Of a stretch of 64,000 nt of DNA, positions 25,765 through 34,386 are shown piece by piece (within the stretch, counting starts at the first letter, position 1; every line of letters starts with the position of its first letter). The translations under genes and the position numbers were made by a program. Source of the DNA: Hyphomicrobium sp. (lineage in GTDB: Bacteria; Pseudomonadota; Alphaproteobacteria; Rhizobiales; Hyphomicrobiaceae); NCBI GenBank assembly GCA_003987725.1, contig RXJH01000003.1, forward strand, positions 124,001 through 188,000, in the 5' to 3' direction. The notes below the pieces were generated by a model. That model made no database searches and was not told the origin of the DNA. It saw only the letters and a program-made list of their open reading frames with translations.

Positions 25765-26289
25765 ATGACACTTATTGCTCCGGTCAAATCGGAACACGTC
25801 ACGTTCGATCCGCCCCAGTTCGCCCACCTCGGAATGATTCCCGAGCTGGTCGTGGGGCCCGTGAAGGACGAGCGCATATGGGTGCTGCTCGAACCGAACG
25901 TCTGGTTTCGTCCGCTGTTTTTCGACATGAACTCAGGGTCACACGGAGAAGTGCTGAAAGTAAAAAAAGGCGGAGTTCTATCGCGTCACCGTCACCCGTC
26001 GCCAGTGCATGGATTCGTCCTCAAGGGCAGCTGGCGATATCTCGAGCACACGTGGCGCGCGACGGAAGGCTCCTACGTTATGGAGCCGCCGGGCGAGACG
26101 CACACGCTGACATGCGACAGCGGCGACGAAATGCAGACCATGTTCATCATTCAGGGCGCGACGCTGTACATCGACGAGCAGGATAAAGTGACCCTCGTCG
26201 AAGACAACTTCCAGCTCATCGAAGCCTGCCGCAAACACTACGAAGCGGTGGGCCTCGGCGCGGACTTCGTCAACCAGTTCATCCGCTAG
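25765..26289 (+). CDS. Cupin protein, 2,4'-dihydroxyacetophenone-dioxygenase-like
   Basis: This 174-residue protein has a ChrR-type/DAD cupin with LSRHRHPSPVHGFVLKGSW and MEPPGETHTL, which together supply His, Glu and His metal ligands. The family includes 2,4'-dihydroxyacetophenone dioxygenase, a non-heme iron enzyme that cleaves a C-C bond next to a ketone. The ATG at 25765 has GAGAGG about 9 nt upstream. It lies 12 nt after the flavin reductase and is probably the third enzyme in the same pathway, an oxygenative cleavage step. The substrate is not known. Confidence 0.8.
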   Translation: MTLIAPVKSEHVTFDPPQFAHLGMIPELVVGPVKDERIWVLLEPNVWFRPLFFDMNSGSHGEVLKVKKGGVLSRHRHPSPVHGFVLKGSWRYLEHTWRATEGSYVMEPPGETHTLTCDSGDEMQTMFIIQGATLYIDEQDKVTLVEDNFQLIEACRKHYEAVGLGADFVNQFIR

Positions 26290-26368
26290 CGCTGGCGCTC
26301 CGGCAAGTCCCACGCGCGCTTTTGGGGACGCGCAGGGGAGCGGTCGCGCACTGCCGATCGCTGGAGAG

Positions 26369-26394
26369 CGCGGGTCGAAAGGCCCGCGTTTTTC
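26369..26394 (+). terminator. Intrinsic terminator after the cupin operon
   Basis: Stem CGCGGG (26369-26374) with CCCGCG (26383-26388), loop TCGAAAGG, followed by five T residues. It lies 80 nt past the cupin stop and before the next small gene, closing the monooxygenase/flavin reductase/cupin transcript. Confidence 0.75.
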
Positions 26395-26480
26395 ATTCCC
26401 ACGAGGCCCCTGCGTTGCCAGACGGGAACCAATGGCCACGATCAGTCATTTCCCTGGCATCATTGCCATGGAGAGGCTTT

Positions 26481-26708
26481 ATGGCTGCTCAACAAGACGT
26501 TTCGTCGACTGTCCGCGCCGCGACGAGTGCCGCCAAGCAAAATATCGATCAAACCGCTGACTACGCCGTCTCAGTCATCGATGACGTTCAGAGCGTTGGA
26601 ACCGAGTTCAAACGCGCGGTGAACAAGTCGATGAAAAAGGAGCCCTATACGACGCTCGCCCTGGCGGCGGCAGCGGGCTTCATTCTCGGCGCCCTATGGC
26701 GAGCATGA
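26481..26708 (+). CDS. Small DUF883/ElaB-YqjD-like membrane-anchored protein
   Basis: This 75-residue protein opens MAAQQDVSSTVRAATSAA, has an amphipathic helical body, then a single C-terminal hydrophobic anchor (TLALAAAAGFILGALWRA) with a terminal Arg. This is the ElaB/YqjD/DUF883 layout, whose E. coli members bind ribosomes at the membrane in stationary phase. The frame continues upstream, but the ATG at 26481 has a GGAGAGG ribosome-binding site 4 nt upstream. It has an independent promoter after the terminator at 26369. A stress role is inferred from family only. Confidence 0.75.
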   Translation: MAAQQDVSSTVRAATSAAKQNIDQTADYAVSVIDDVQSVGTEFKRAVNKSMKKEPYTTLALAAAAGFILGALWRA

Positions 26709-26761
26709 ACCGTCGCGAAATTTGCGCGCGGAAGGTGTGCCCGATCCATGTCGGATAAGGA

Positions 26762-26790
26762 ATCGACCCCGGAGTGGCACCGGGGTCGAT
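26762..26790 (-). terminator. Strong hairpin between convergent small genes
   Basis: A perfect 11-bp stem (ATCGACCCCGG with CCGGGGTCGAT) encloses a 7-nt loop, 8 nt past the stop of the small secreted protein gene and 53 nt past the stop of the DUF883-like gene. The T-run is poor on both strands, but the stem strength and the convergent position indicate a bidirectional terminator. Confidence 0.65.
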
Positions 26791-26797
26791 CAAGAAA

Positions 26798-26998
26798 TTA
26801 CTTCTTCTTACGAGAATCTTCGCACTTGCCGCCCTTCCAGTACTTGAAGGTGCCCTTGCAGTCCTTTTTCTTGTCCTTTTTCGCCTTGTGATGGTGCGCC
26901 GCCTTGTGCGGCTTCGCCTTTGCAAAGGCATCGGTCGTCGCCAAGCCGGTTCCGCAGAAGCTGAAAGCAGCCAGAGCGAGCACAGTCGTAAGTTTCAT
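26798..26998 (-). CDS. Small secreted Lys/His-rich protein
   Basis: This 66-residue protein has a Sec signal peptide (MKLTTVLALAAFSFCGTGLA, probable cut near AFA-KAK). The very basic mature part (KAAHHHKAKKDKKKDCKG) ends with two Cys and several Lys. The ATG at 26998 has GGGGGA 8 nt upstream; an in-frame TTG 15 nt earlier is less likely. The Cys pair (CKG...GKC) could form a disulfide in the periplasm. Similar short basic exported proteins occur widely in Hyphomicrobium and Bradyrhizobium, with no function known. Confidence 0.7.
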   Translation of the reverse strand: MKLTTVLALAAFSFCGTGLATTDAFAKAKPHKAAHHHKAKKDKKKDCKGTFKYWKGGKCEDSRKKK

Positions 26999-27111
26999 AG
27001 TGAAGTCCCCCAAAAGCCGATCCTAAGTGATCAGATGGGTTCCGCTTATCTTAAATCTGTGACAAGTGCGTGTAACGAAATGCCGGTCCCCACAAGGTAC
27101 CGTATTCGCAA

Positions 27112-28365
27112 TCATTTTCTCGTTTCGCCCGCCAACATCTCGTCGTAGGCGAGCACGGCGTCGAGAAGCACCTGGGCCCCCGCCGCGCATTCATCGTAGC
27201 TCGTTGATTCCGCCTCGTTATGGCTGAGGCCGCCTTCGCACGGCACGAAGATCATCGTCGTCGGCGCGACGCGCGCGATATAAGCCGCGTCGTGGCCTGC
27301 GCCGGAAACCATGTCCCGCATCCCGAAATTCGATTTCGCAGCCGCACGGCGAACGCAATCGATCAACTCCGGCGCGAATTTCACCGCACGAGACGACCAG
27401 ATCCGCTTCTCTTCGTAGCTCAATCGAAGGGGAGCGAGGCTCGCTTCGAGAGCCGCGCGCAATTCTGCTTCCATGACATCCAGCGTGTTCTCGTCAGGAT
27501 GGCGCAGGTCGACGGTAAAAAAGACTTCGCCCGGCACGACGTTGCGGCTGTTCGGCTTGTTTTCGATGAGGCCCACCGTGGCAACGCCTGGCTGATGCTT
27601 CTGACCGATCGCGTCCACCACCTCGATCATCCGGGCGGCGCCGACGAGCGCATTCTTCCGCAGCCACATCGGCGTGGCGCCGGTATGCGCGTCCTCGCCT
27701 TTGATCGTAACCTCGTACCACCGCATGCCTTGCACGCCGGTCACGACGCCGACGATCTTTTTCTCGCTTTCCAGAACCGGACCCTGCTCGATGTGAAGCT
27801 CGAACATGGCCGAAAACTTGTGATCTCCGGCCTTCATTGGACCGCGATATCCGATGCGCTCGAGCGCTTCGAGAAACGTCACGCCGTCCCGGTCCGTCTG
27901 CTGGTAGATGTATTCCGCAGTTAACGCGCCTGCGAAAACGCCGGAAGCCATCATGGCCGGCGGAAATCGCGAACCTTCCTCGTTCGTCCAATTGACGACC
28001 TCGATCGGCGCGTTCGTCTGATAATCCTGCTCATGCAGCGTGCGCAGAACCTCGAGCGCGCCAAGAACGCCGAGCACGCCGTCGAACTTGCCGCCCGTCG
28101 GCTGCGTGTCGAGATGCGATCCCATGGCGATGGGGGCGAGCTCATTGCGCCGCCCGGGCCGGACCGCGAACATGTTGCCGGCCTCATCGACGCGCACGGT
28201 GCAGCCGAGCGTCTCGCATTGCGCCTTGAACCAGTCGCGAACTTGCCGGTCTTCGTCCGAGAGAGCGAGCCGGCAAATGCCGCCTTTTTCGGTACCGCCG
28301 AACTTGGCGGTATCCATCAAGCTATCCCACAGGCGTTGCGAATTGATGCTGAGATTGGTTGGCAT
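27112..28365 (-). CDS. M20-family Zn-dependent amidohydrolase (N-carbamoyl-L-amino acid hydrolase/allantoate amidohydrolase type)
   Basis: This 417-residue enzyme of the hydantoinase/carbamoylase branch of M20 hydrolyses carbamoyl or ureido C-N bonds. Metal and catalytic motifs are visible: GSHLDTQPTGGKFDG (His, Asp), WTNEEGSRF (Glu-Glu), FELHIEQGPVLE (His) and SGAGHDA near the C-terminus. The dimerisation (lid) domain lies in the middle (about 215-330). It stands alone on the minus strand. Together with the NCS1 permease and amidohydrolase upstream it is consistent with use of ureides or hydantoins as nitrogen source, but there is no operon link. Confidence 0.9.
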   Translation of the reverse strand: MPTNLSINSQRLWDSLMDTAKFGGTEKGGICRLALSDEDRQVRDWFKAQCETLGCTVRVDEAGNMFAVRPGRRNELAPIAMGSHLDTQPTGGKFDGVLGVLGALEVLRTLHEQDYQTNAPIEVVNWTNEEGSRFPPAMMASGVFAGALTAEYIYQQTDRDGVTFLEALERIGYRGPMKAGDHKFSAMFELHIEQGPVLESEKKIVGVVTGVQGMRWYEVTIKGEDAHTGATPMWLRKNALVGAARMIEVVDAIGQKHQPGVATVGLIENKPNSRNVVPGEVFFTVDLRHPDENTLDVMEAELRAALEASLAPLRLSYEEKRIWSSRAVKFAPELIDCVRRAAAKSNFGMRDMVSGAGHDAAYIARVAPTTMIFVPCEGGLSHNEAESTSYDECAAGAQVLLDAVLAYDEMLAGETRK

Positions 28366-28878
28366 GGCATTCCAGTGAAGTGGCAGCGCACACTAACCGC
28401 AAATGAACTCAACGCAATTACGAAAAAGTCCTCCACACCTCGAGAGGAGTAAATTGCACAGATGACGCAAAAATAATCAGGGCCACCCGAATGGATTCCC
28501 CGACTGCCAAACTAAACGCCATCGACCTGTCGGCGGGAGTTGGACGTTCGGCGATCAGCCCCGAAAGACTTCCACACGCTTCGGTAAGGCTCGGCGCGAA
28601 CATTGGCCGCTAGTGAAGTCCGCGATCGGATCAGGCGGCGTTTTGGAAAAACCGGCGGCACCGGCAATCCAATTTCGGCACTCCGGCTCCTCTCCGGCGC
28701 CCCCTCATATCCATCCGTGTTAATCTGAATTTTTACGCGCCGTTGACGATAAGCGCAGAAGTGGCGCAGAAAAAATCAAAAGCTAGGCGATGTTATCGCG
28801 CATCACAGGAATCCGAATAAGCTAAAGCTCATCAGGCGGACCATTTTGGAGCCGCATGGAAGAAGTGGGTGGAGTGTC
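28366..28878. other. 513-nt intergenic region, no gene recognised
   Basis: This lies between the divergent M20 hydrolase and DUF2092 genes. Short open frames on both strands have no ribosome-binding site or recognisable sequence. The last 150 nt are AT-rich and contain a TTGACG box, which fits a promoter for the DUF2092 gene, but no convincing -10 box was found. Confidence 0.5.
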
Positions 28879-29631
28879 ATGTCATTTCGCGCGCTATTTT
28901 ATATCTTGTTTTGTCTGATTGCGGTTCCGGCCAGCGCCCAGGAATCAGCGAAAAGTCCGGCGAACACGGAAGGCGCCTCGGCATTGCCGACCGCTCTGAA
29001 GGAGCTTCGAGAATTTATCGACGCCCAACAGGATATGGATTTTCAAACGACGTTCCACGGGACGAGCAATGTGTTGGATACAACAACACAAGGAACAGGT
29101 CAGTTTACGACACGACGGCCGAATCTGTTTCGAATCAAGGCGAGCAGTGGTGCCAACGCCTATGAATATATCTCCGACGGAACCATACTGACGATTTATA
29201 ACGTCCACACCAACGCGTATGCCCAAACGGCAGCTCGCCCGTCGGTCATCGGAAACATGACCTTGATTGCCGGGCTAATGTCGTTTCAGGCGCGCATCTT
29301 CGATTTCTTTGCCGCGCTCGATCAGGCGGCGGCCGGAGGAGGAGGCGTAAAGATCACGGCGAAAGGCACGGAATCCGTCGGCGGCCGCGAATGCGATCGC
29401 TTCGACGTCGTCACGATGACCGAAAAATGGGAGTCCTGGGTGGAGAAGGCGGCGCCCCATCTGCCCTGCAAACTCGCAAGCAGCGACGTGGATGACCCTT
29501 CCGCAATGGTGCAGGTCAACGAATTCACCTGGAAAAAAGCCCCGAGCATCGATACGGCAACATTCCAATTTTCGCCGCCGCATGGGAGCAAACAATTGGA
29601 TATCGGCACGCTGTTGGCGACGCCTCAATAA
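28879..29631 (+). CDS. DUF2092 periplasmic protein
   Basis: This 250-residue exported protein has a signal peptide MSFRALFYILFCLIAVPASAQ (cut after ASA). The mature part matches the DUF2092 family, a LolA/LolB-like half-barrel, with GQFTTRRPNLFRIKA, YEYISDGTILTIYNVHTNAYAQ and a C-terminal FTWKKAPSIDTATFQF strand. Such proteins are thought to bind lipidic or hydrophobic ligands in the periplasm, but this is inference. The ATG at 28879 is preceded by GGTGGAG. It appears monocistronic. Confidence 0.82.
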   Translation: MSFRALFYILFCLIAVPASAQESAKSPANTEGASALPTALKELREFIDAQQDMDFQTTFHGTSNVLDTTTQGTGQFTTRRPNLFRIKASSGANAYEYISDGTILTIYNVHTNAYAQTAARPSVIGNMTLIAGLMSFQARIFDFFAALDQAAAGGGGVKITAKGTESVGGRECDRFDVVTMTEKWESWVEKAAPHLPCKLASSDVDDPSAMVQVNEFTWKKAPSIDTATFQFSPPHGSKQLDIGTLLATPQ

Positions 29632-29722
29632 TCCAAAACCGTACGCCGGCCGGCAGACCAAAAGTGAGACGACTGCGGGAGCTCCACCTGAACAGACTAG
29701 GCTCCAGTTTGCTCGCCGTGGA

Positions 29723-30241
29723 CTAATGAGTTTGTGAGGAGTCGGACGACTTACTTTCCTTGCCGCCCTTGGCCTCTTTAACTTCGATTTTCTTGGCCTC
29801 GGCATGAGCGGGCTTTGGGATCGTAATCCTCAACACGCCATCCGACATCATTGCGTTGATCTTCGACGTATCCACGCCTGGCGGTAACTCGATGGTTCGT
29901 AAGAAATTCCCATAGGCGCGTTCGCTGACGAAGACGTTCTTGTTCTCCCGATTGGACTCGACTCTCTTCTCGCCACGGATCGTGAGCATGTTGTCTTCTA
30001 GAGAAATATCGACATCGCGCCGCTCCAGCCCGGGCAACTCCACCGAAACGTCGATCTCCCTGTCACTTTCGGCGACGTCGATGTTGGGCAGAAGATTCAT
30101 AGACATTGATGATTGAGAGCTAAGTCCGCGCGAAAAATCATCGAACAGGCGATCGATTTCGCGGTGAAGCGGGCCAAAAAGCATGGCGCTTGAACGATGG
30201 TCTCCGCGCTGCGTAGCGGGAACTTGCGGTCTTAGTTTCAT
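29723..30241 (-). CDS. Hsp20/alpha-crystallin family small heat-shock protein
   Basis: This 172-residue small heat-shock chaperone has a variable N-terminal arm (about 1-55). The alpha-crystallin domain (about 56-148) has VELPGLERRDVDISLEDNML and GNFLRTIELPPGVD, and a C-terminal region shows the I-x-I motif as RITIPKP. A charged Lys/Ser tail follows. It has an ATG start with AAAGGA 8 nt upstream. It prevents aggregation of unfolding proteins. It is transcribed alone; I could not confirm a ROSE-type thermosensor in its short leader. Confidence 0.92.
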   Translation of the reverse strand: MKLRPQVPATQRGDHRSSAMLFGPLHREIDRLFDDFSRGLSSQSSMSMNLLPNIDVAESDREIDVSVELPGLERRDVDISLEDNMLTIRGEKRVESNRENKNVFVSERAYGNFLRTIELPPGVDTSKINAMMSDGVLRITIPKPAHAEAKKIEVKEAKGGKESKSSDSSQTH

Positions 30242-30774
30242 TGTAGCGATCCTTTCCTTGCGTTCGGATGAGACAGTTCCTCGGCTTGGCGTTCGTGCAC
30301 CGCCACGGCACTGACAATCGGCTTGGCATTCGAACTTTGGGTCATTCGATTGGAGCCGTGCTGTTCGAGTTATCTCGCGCGATCGGCGACCGGCTCTTCG
30401 CCGTGAGACGCGACGTCATCAGTCATGTGCCTCAGCGACACATCCATCAAGACCGGGATTGTTCGCACCACACGTTCTGTGGAGTCTCGCTTCTGAAGGA
30501 CGGCAGGCCAGTCCGCCGAGCGTGCCGGTCAGTCTTCGCCAAGCAGGTTTATGTTCTCTGAAAAAAAACGAGAGATTTGTGCCTTCGCCGGGTTCCGCTC
30601 AGGGCGCTTATTCGCTCGGATTCGGCCAATGCACGAAATGGTCTAGCTGCGCTCGACGTACATTTTGACGAAATGGAACAGCGCAGCTTTGTTCGGGGGG
30701 AGCGCGGGATGAAGCTGGAACCGTTGACGTGAAGCCCTGTTACTTATTGTTGAAGACTATCGAAAGTGGCGACA
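30242..30774. other. 533-nt intergenic region between Hsp20 and a small membrane protein gene
   Basis: No gene is convincing here; a plus-strand 97-codon frame has low-complexity His/Arg-rich composition and no ribosome-binding site. The right end holds a candidate general-stress (EcfG-type) promoter. Confidence 0.5.
30717..30741 (+). promoter_or_regulatory. Candidate EcfG-type general stress promoter
   Basis: GGAAC (30717-30721) is separated by 17 nt from GTT (30739-30741), close to the GGAAC-N16/17-CGTT consensus of alphaproteobacterial EcfG, with one mismatch in the -10 box (TGTT). It lies 33 nt upstream of the ATG of the small membrane protein. It is suggestive, not proven. Confidence 0.35.
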
Positions 30775-31038
30775 ATGACCGGCATCTCAAGTCAGTGGGT
30801 CAGCAATCTGCTCCAGGTGTTGGCGTATATGGTGGGTCCGGTCGTCTTGGGCGCAATGCTCTTCTATGGAATTTCGCGCTCGCGGAATCGGCGCGATGCC
30901 GCCTGCAAGGCCCAGGATGACGCTGTACGCAAACTTTATTCCGAAGCTGAAGCTGAACGCTCCGCGAAAGAACAGACGGCGGAAAAATCCTCCAACCCGA
31001 TAGACATCATCGAACGCAAATCCGGATTGACGGGCTAA
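30775..31038 (+). CDS. Small single-pass membrane protein
   Basis: This 87-residue protein has one N-terminal hydrophobic segment (LLQVLAYMVGPVVLGAMLFYGI) followed by a charged cytoplasmic helix rich in Arg, Lys and Glu, and a SGLTG C-terminus. A GTG 9 nt upstream of the ATG at 30775 could also start it. It converges with the Rieske-FAD oxidoreductase gene (18 nt between stops). Family unknown to me; the layout is that of stress-induced membrane proteins near EcfG promoters. Confidence 0.6.
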   Translation: MTGISSQWVSNLLQVLAYMVGPVVLGAMLFYGISRSRNRRDAACKAQDDAVRKLYSEAEAERSAKEQTAEKSSNPIDIIERKSGLTG

Positions 31039-31056
31039 TTTTCGATCCCTCCCGAG

Positions 31057-32586
31057 CTACCGCTGGGCGGCGATAGCATTCTCAAGCTCGACCTCTTCAC
31101 GGAGGTTCGCGAGGTCGCGCGATACAGTGGCGACGGCCAACTTCTTGCGCTCTTGAAAATATGAAACTCGGCAATCGCGCGCCGCGGGATCGCCGCTGAC
31201 TTCGACGTGAGTCCAGTGCTCGGCATGTCCGACGTAACGGATCGCGACGTCGTAATGCTGGCTCCAGAAGAACGGCACAGCTTCAAATCGCTCCTTGTAT
31301 CCGAGTATGTTGCGCGCGGCTGTCTGACCTTGCCGCTCGGCCACGACCCAATGTTCGACGCGAATGGAACTTCCCGTAAGCGGGTCTGGCCAGCGCGCGA
31401 TATCGCCCGCGGCGAAGATGCCCTGGGCGCTCGTCTGTAGGTACTCGTCGACGGCGATGCCATTGTCGACAGCTAGGCCGGCTTGCAAAGCGAGCTCGAT
31501 ATCCGGCCGAACGCCGATGCCGGCAACGACGAGATCGGTTTCGATCAATTCGCCGTTCGTGAGCGCAATGCTGCTTTCGTCGATCGCCGCGGCGCTTGTG
31601 CCCAGATGAAATATGACGCCGTGTTCCTCATGAATGGCTTTGATCATGTCGCCAAGTTCCGGCCCTAGGATGCGCTCGAGCGGTCGCGATTGCGGCCCGA
31701 TCACGTGGACCTCGAGGCCCCGCTCCCTGAGCGCTGCCGCGGTTTCCAATCCGATAAAACTCGCGCCGATCACGGCGACGCGCTTGGCATCCTTGGATGT
31801 CGCGATGAGTGAAAGGCTGTCGTCGAACGTGCGGATGTAATGAACTTTCGGCAGGCCGGCGCCGGGCACGTCGAGACGAACGGGCGTAGCGCCGGTAGCG
31901 AGCAACAATGCGTCGAACGCGACGCGTCCTCCATCTTTCAAAACCACGCATCGTGCTGCCGTTTCGATGGCGGCAACCTGCGCGCCGAGACGAACATCGA
32001 TCCGCTTTTTTTCGTAAAATTCCGCGGAGCGCAGCGGTATCCAGTCTGCGGGCGCCGTTCCGGCAAGGAAGTCTTTCGAGAGATTAGGCCGATCGTAGGG
32101 TAGCGCATCGTCCGCACTAAGCATCGTAATGGCCCCGTCATAGCCTTCGCGCCTCAGCATCTCGGCGGCAGCATTGCCGGCCGCACCACCGCCAATAATG
32201 ACGACCGAGCGTAACTCTGCCCCGGTGCGCGCATGCTTGCGGTCCACCTTCAATTTCTCGCGCACGAAGAGCGTTTCGCCGTCTCGATCGACTCGCCAGC
32301 AGGCAACGGGACTGAGCGCAGGCGCGCGGAGAGCTTCGCCTGTGCGCAAGCTGAAGCAAGCGTGATGCAGCGGACAGCGAACCGTGTCGCCAACCTGCAA
32401 GCCATCGGCGAGGGGACCGTTGTAATGCGTGCAAACCGCACCGATGGCGAAAATCTCATCGCCATGCCGCGCCACCAGAACGGCGTCATCGCCGACATGA
32501 CCAAGCAGCATCGTGCCAGGAGACAGAGCAGAAGCGGCGAACCCCTGCGTAAGATCCGGTCCGCTCGACTGCGCAGCTTCAGACAT
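31057..32586 (-). CDS. Rieske 2Fe-2S/FAD-dependent NAD(P)H oxidoreductase fusion (AIFM3-like)
   Basis: This 509-residue protein fuses an N-terminal Rieske domain (about 1-110; cluster ligands in CTHYNGPL and CPLHHACF) to a ferredoxin-reductase-type FAD/NAD module. The module has VVIIGGGAAGNAAAEMLRREG (FAD), RVAVIGASFIGLETAAALRE (NAD), GIFAAGDIARWP and a C-terminal dimerisation domain with FFWSQHYD. It resembles AIFM3-type or self-sufficient ferredoxin reductase proteins that pass NADH electrons to an oxygenase or cytochrome. The ATG at 32586 has GGAGGA 7 nt upstream. The adjacent flavin monooxygenase normally needs only NADPH, so its electron acceptor is unclear. Confidence 0.9.
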   Translation of the reverse strand: MSEAAQSSGPDLTQGFAASALSPGTMLLGHVGDDAVLVARHGDEIFAIGAVCTHYNGPLADGLQVGDTVRCPLHHACFSLRTGEALRAPALSPVACWRVDRDGETLFVREKLKVDRKHARTGAELRSVVIIGGGAAGNAAAEMLRREGYDGAITMLSADDALPYDRPNLSKDFLAGTAPADWIPLRSAEFYEKKRIDVRLGAQVAAIETAARCVVLKDGGRVAFDALLLATGATPVRLDVPGAGLPKVHYIRTFDDSLSLIATSKDAKRVAVIGASFIGLETAAALRERGLEVHVIGPQSRPLERILGPELGDMIKAIHEEHGVIFHLGTSAAAIDESSIALTNGELIETDLVVAGIGVRPDIELALQAGLAVDNGIAVDEYLQTSAQGIFAAGDIARWPDPLTGSSIRVEHWVVAERQGQTAARNILGYKERFEAVPFFWSQHYDVAIRYVGHAEHWTHVEVSGDPAARDCRVSYFQERKKLAVATVSRDLANLREEVELENAIAAQR

Positions 32587-32776
32587 GTCACCATCCTCCG
32601 CCCGTGGCAGCAGTGAACGTCGCGATGCGCTAATCAATAGGCCACTGCGGAACCCGTTTCAATGTAACTCCGAGTTCCATCCGCATGGCGAGTATCCGCG
32701 CACGCGCGCCGGCATGCCGCCGGGCGCGATAGCGTTTCTCGAAGGCCAATCAGCACTCCGCTGCAATAGCGCCCGA

Positions 32777-34258
32777 TTAGCGAATTCGCACGGCGAAGGC
32801 CTTCGCCAGCTTTGTTGCAGCGATGTAGGCCGAGGCGCTGAACGGCCATTGCGACACGACTTTCCCGGTGCGGCCCTGGAAATAGCTGGTCGTCGATACC
32901 CAAACCGTCTTCGCGAGCTTGGCCTGCAGCCACGCATTGAACCGCCGATACGCGTCAGGAACGACGCTGATCGTCGATTTCTTCATTCGCAACATCTTCG
33001 AGATGAGCGAAGCTGCGAAATTCGCTTGGGCTTCATAGAACGAAACAAGGGGAACGCTGTTGGTGTTTGGACCGTACATCATGAAGAAATTCGGAAAGCC
33101 AGGGACCATAAGACCCAGCAGCGCCTGCGGCTCTCCCTTCCACGTTTCATGCAGATCGATCCCGTTTTCGCCCTTGACTGAAAATCCTCCGAGATAGTTG
33201 GCGGCATCGAACCCCGTCGCATAGACGATCATATCGAGTTCGTGTTCCACACCGCTCGCATCGATCGCGCCAGTGGCAGTTAGGCCCTTCACCGCTTGCG
33301 GTATGAGTTCGACCTTGGGATTTTTTAGGTCCTGATAGTAGGTATCGCTGATGACGGTCCGGCGCGCCTCGTGATGGAACGAAGGCGTCGCAAGCTTCAG
33401 AAGATCGGGACGATCTCCGAGCGAGTCTTGAAGGAATTTCCTCGATAGCACGTCGCGTCGGCGGTTCGACCGGCCCTCCTTGCGCGCGTGACTGGAGCCA
33501 TAAGAACGCCGGTCGTAACCCGTGTACAACCTGAAGCGCCTCCACCAGTAAACCGGTGCGAACTGATTCCAGAACCGTTCACGCGCCGTGAAGTCGCGAG
33601 CGTCCTTCGGCAGCAGCCAGTTCGGTTCGATTTGAAAGATCTTGACGGACTTCGCGGTGCGCACCGCCTCGCCGATGACTTGAACGGCTGACGATCCCGT
33701 TCCCAGAATGCCAACACGCTTGCCTGCCATGTCGAGGCCGGCTGGCCAGCGCGAGGTATGGCACTGCGGGCCTTTGAACGGCGTCTCTCCACGCGCGAAC
33801 GGTGGGAGCAAGGGGATATTGAGAAATCCTACCGCGCTGATGACCGAACGGAAAGGCCCGTGCTCGGCACCGGACGCCGTGATGATCGTGTACTGCTTTT
33901 TCTGATCGGACCAGACGACGGAGGACACGCGCTCATTGAAGCGCGCATGCTCGGCCAATTTCCATTTTCGAGCGACGTGATTGAGATAGTCCAGTAGCTC
34001 TTGTTGGCTCGCGTAATTCCGCGTCCAGTCATAGCGCTCGAATGAATACGAATAAATATGGGATTCAAGATCGACTTCGGCGCCGGGGTATCGGTTGTTG
34101 TACCAGGTGCCGCCGAAGTTCGCTTCCTGCTCGAAGATTGTGAAGTTCTCGACGCCCCTTTTCTTGAGGGCGATCGCTGCGGCGATGCCGCTGAAGCCGG
34201 AGCCGATAATTGCCACAGAAGCAGCCCCACGTTGCGTGGCCGGCGTCTCAGAATTCAC
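32777..34258 (-). CDS. Flavin-containing monooxygenase, Baeyer-Villiger type
   Basis: This 493-residue class B flavin monooxygenase uses NADPH and O2. It has an N-terminal FAD Rossmann motif (AIIGSGFSGIAAAIALKKRG), the FGGTWYNNRYPGAEVD segment, and the BVMO fingerprint FxGxxxHxxxWP present as FKGPQCHTSRWP. The second NADP Rossmann motif is GILGTGSSAVQV. Such enzymes insert oxygen into ketones or oxidise N/S atoms. Its promoter carries the palindrome GGTCTA-N5-TAGACC shared with the neighbouring catabolic island, so it probably belongs to that regulon despite facing the same way as the Rieske-FAD gene. Confidence 0.92.
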   Translation of the reverse strand: MNSETPATQRGAASVAIIGSGFSGIAAAIALKKRGVENFTIFEQEANFGGTWYNNRYPGAEVDLESHIYSYSFERYDWTRNYASQQELLDYLNHVARKWKLAEHARFNERVSSVVWSDQKKQYTIITASGAEHGPFRSVISAVGFLNIPLLPPFARGETPFKGPQCHTSRWPAGLDMAGKRVGILGTGSSAVQVIGEAVRTAKSVKIFQIEPNWLLPKDARDFTARERFWNQFAPVYWWRRFRLYTGYDRRSYGSSHARKEGRSNRRRDVLSRKFLQDSLGDRPDLLKLATPSFHHEARRTVISDTYYQDLKNPKVELIPQAVKGLTATGAIDASGVEHELDMIVYATGFDAANYLGGFSVKGENGIDLHETWKGEPQALLGLMVPGFPNFFMMYGPNTNSVPLVSFYEAQANFAASLISKMLRMKKSTISVVPDAYRRFNAWLQAKLAKTVWVSTTSYFQGRTGKVVSQWPFSASAYIAATKLAKAFAVRIR

Positions 34259-34287
34259 GGACGAACCTCATGCTACCAATGTGTATT

Positions 34288-34306
34288 ATGGTCTATTAGT
34301 TAGACC
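34288..34306. promoter_or_regulatory. Palindrome GGTCTA-N5-TAGACC, candidate GntR operator (site 1)
   Basis: A perfect inverted repeat at 34290-34295 and 34301-34306, written with flanks as ATGGTCTATTAG, lies 30-48 nt upstream of the monooxygenase start. The same TGGTCTA core recurs at 39165-39171 and 47395-47403 in inverse orientation. This suggests binding by the GntR/FCD regulator encoded at 47464. Confidence 0.55.
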
Positions 34307-34386
34307 TTTAAGTGGATGTCAAGGCGATAGACGGTGGAAATAGTGGTTGGTCACGATCCCCAGGCGCCGCTTTTTCGAAGTTGCGC

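Noticed and set aside
30242-30300. Possible ROSE-type RNA thermometer in the Hsp20 leader
   Set aside because: The leader has an AAAGGA Shine-Dalgarno but I could not find the conserved complementary UYGCU hairpin upstream, so it is not supported.
30268-30561. 97-codon plus-strand frame between Hsp20 and a small membrane protein gene
   Set aside because: It is His/Arg-rich with no domain and no ribosome-binding site, and lies in a region that reads as promoter.
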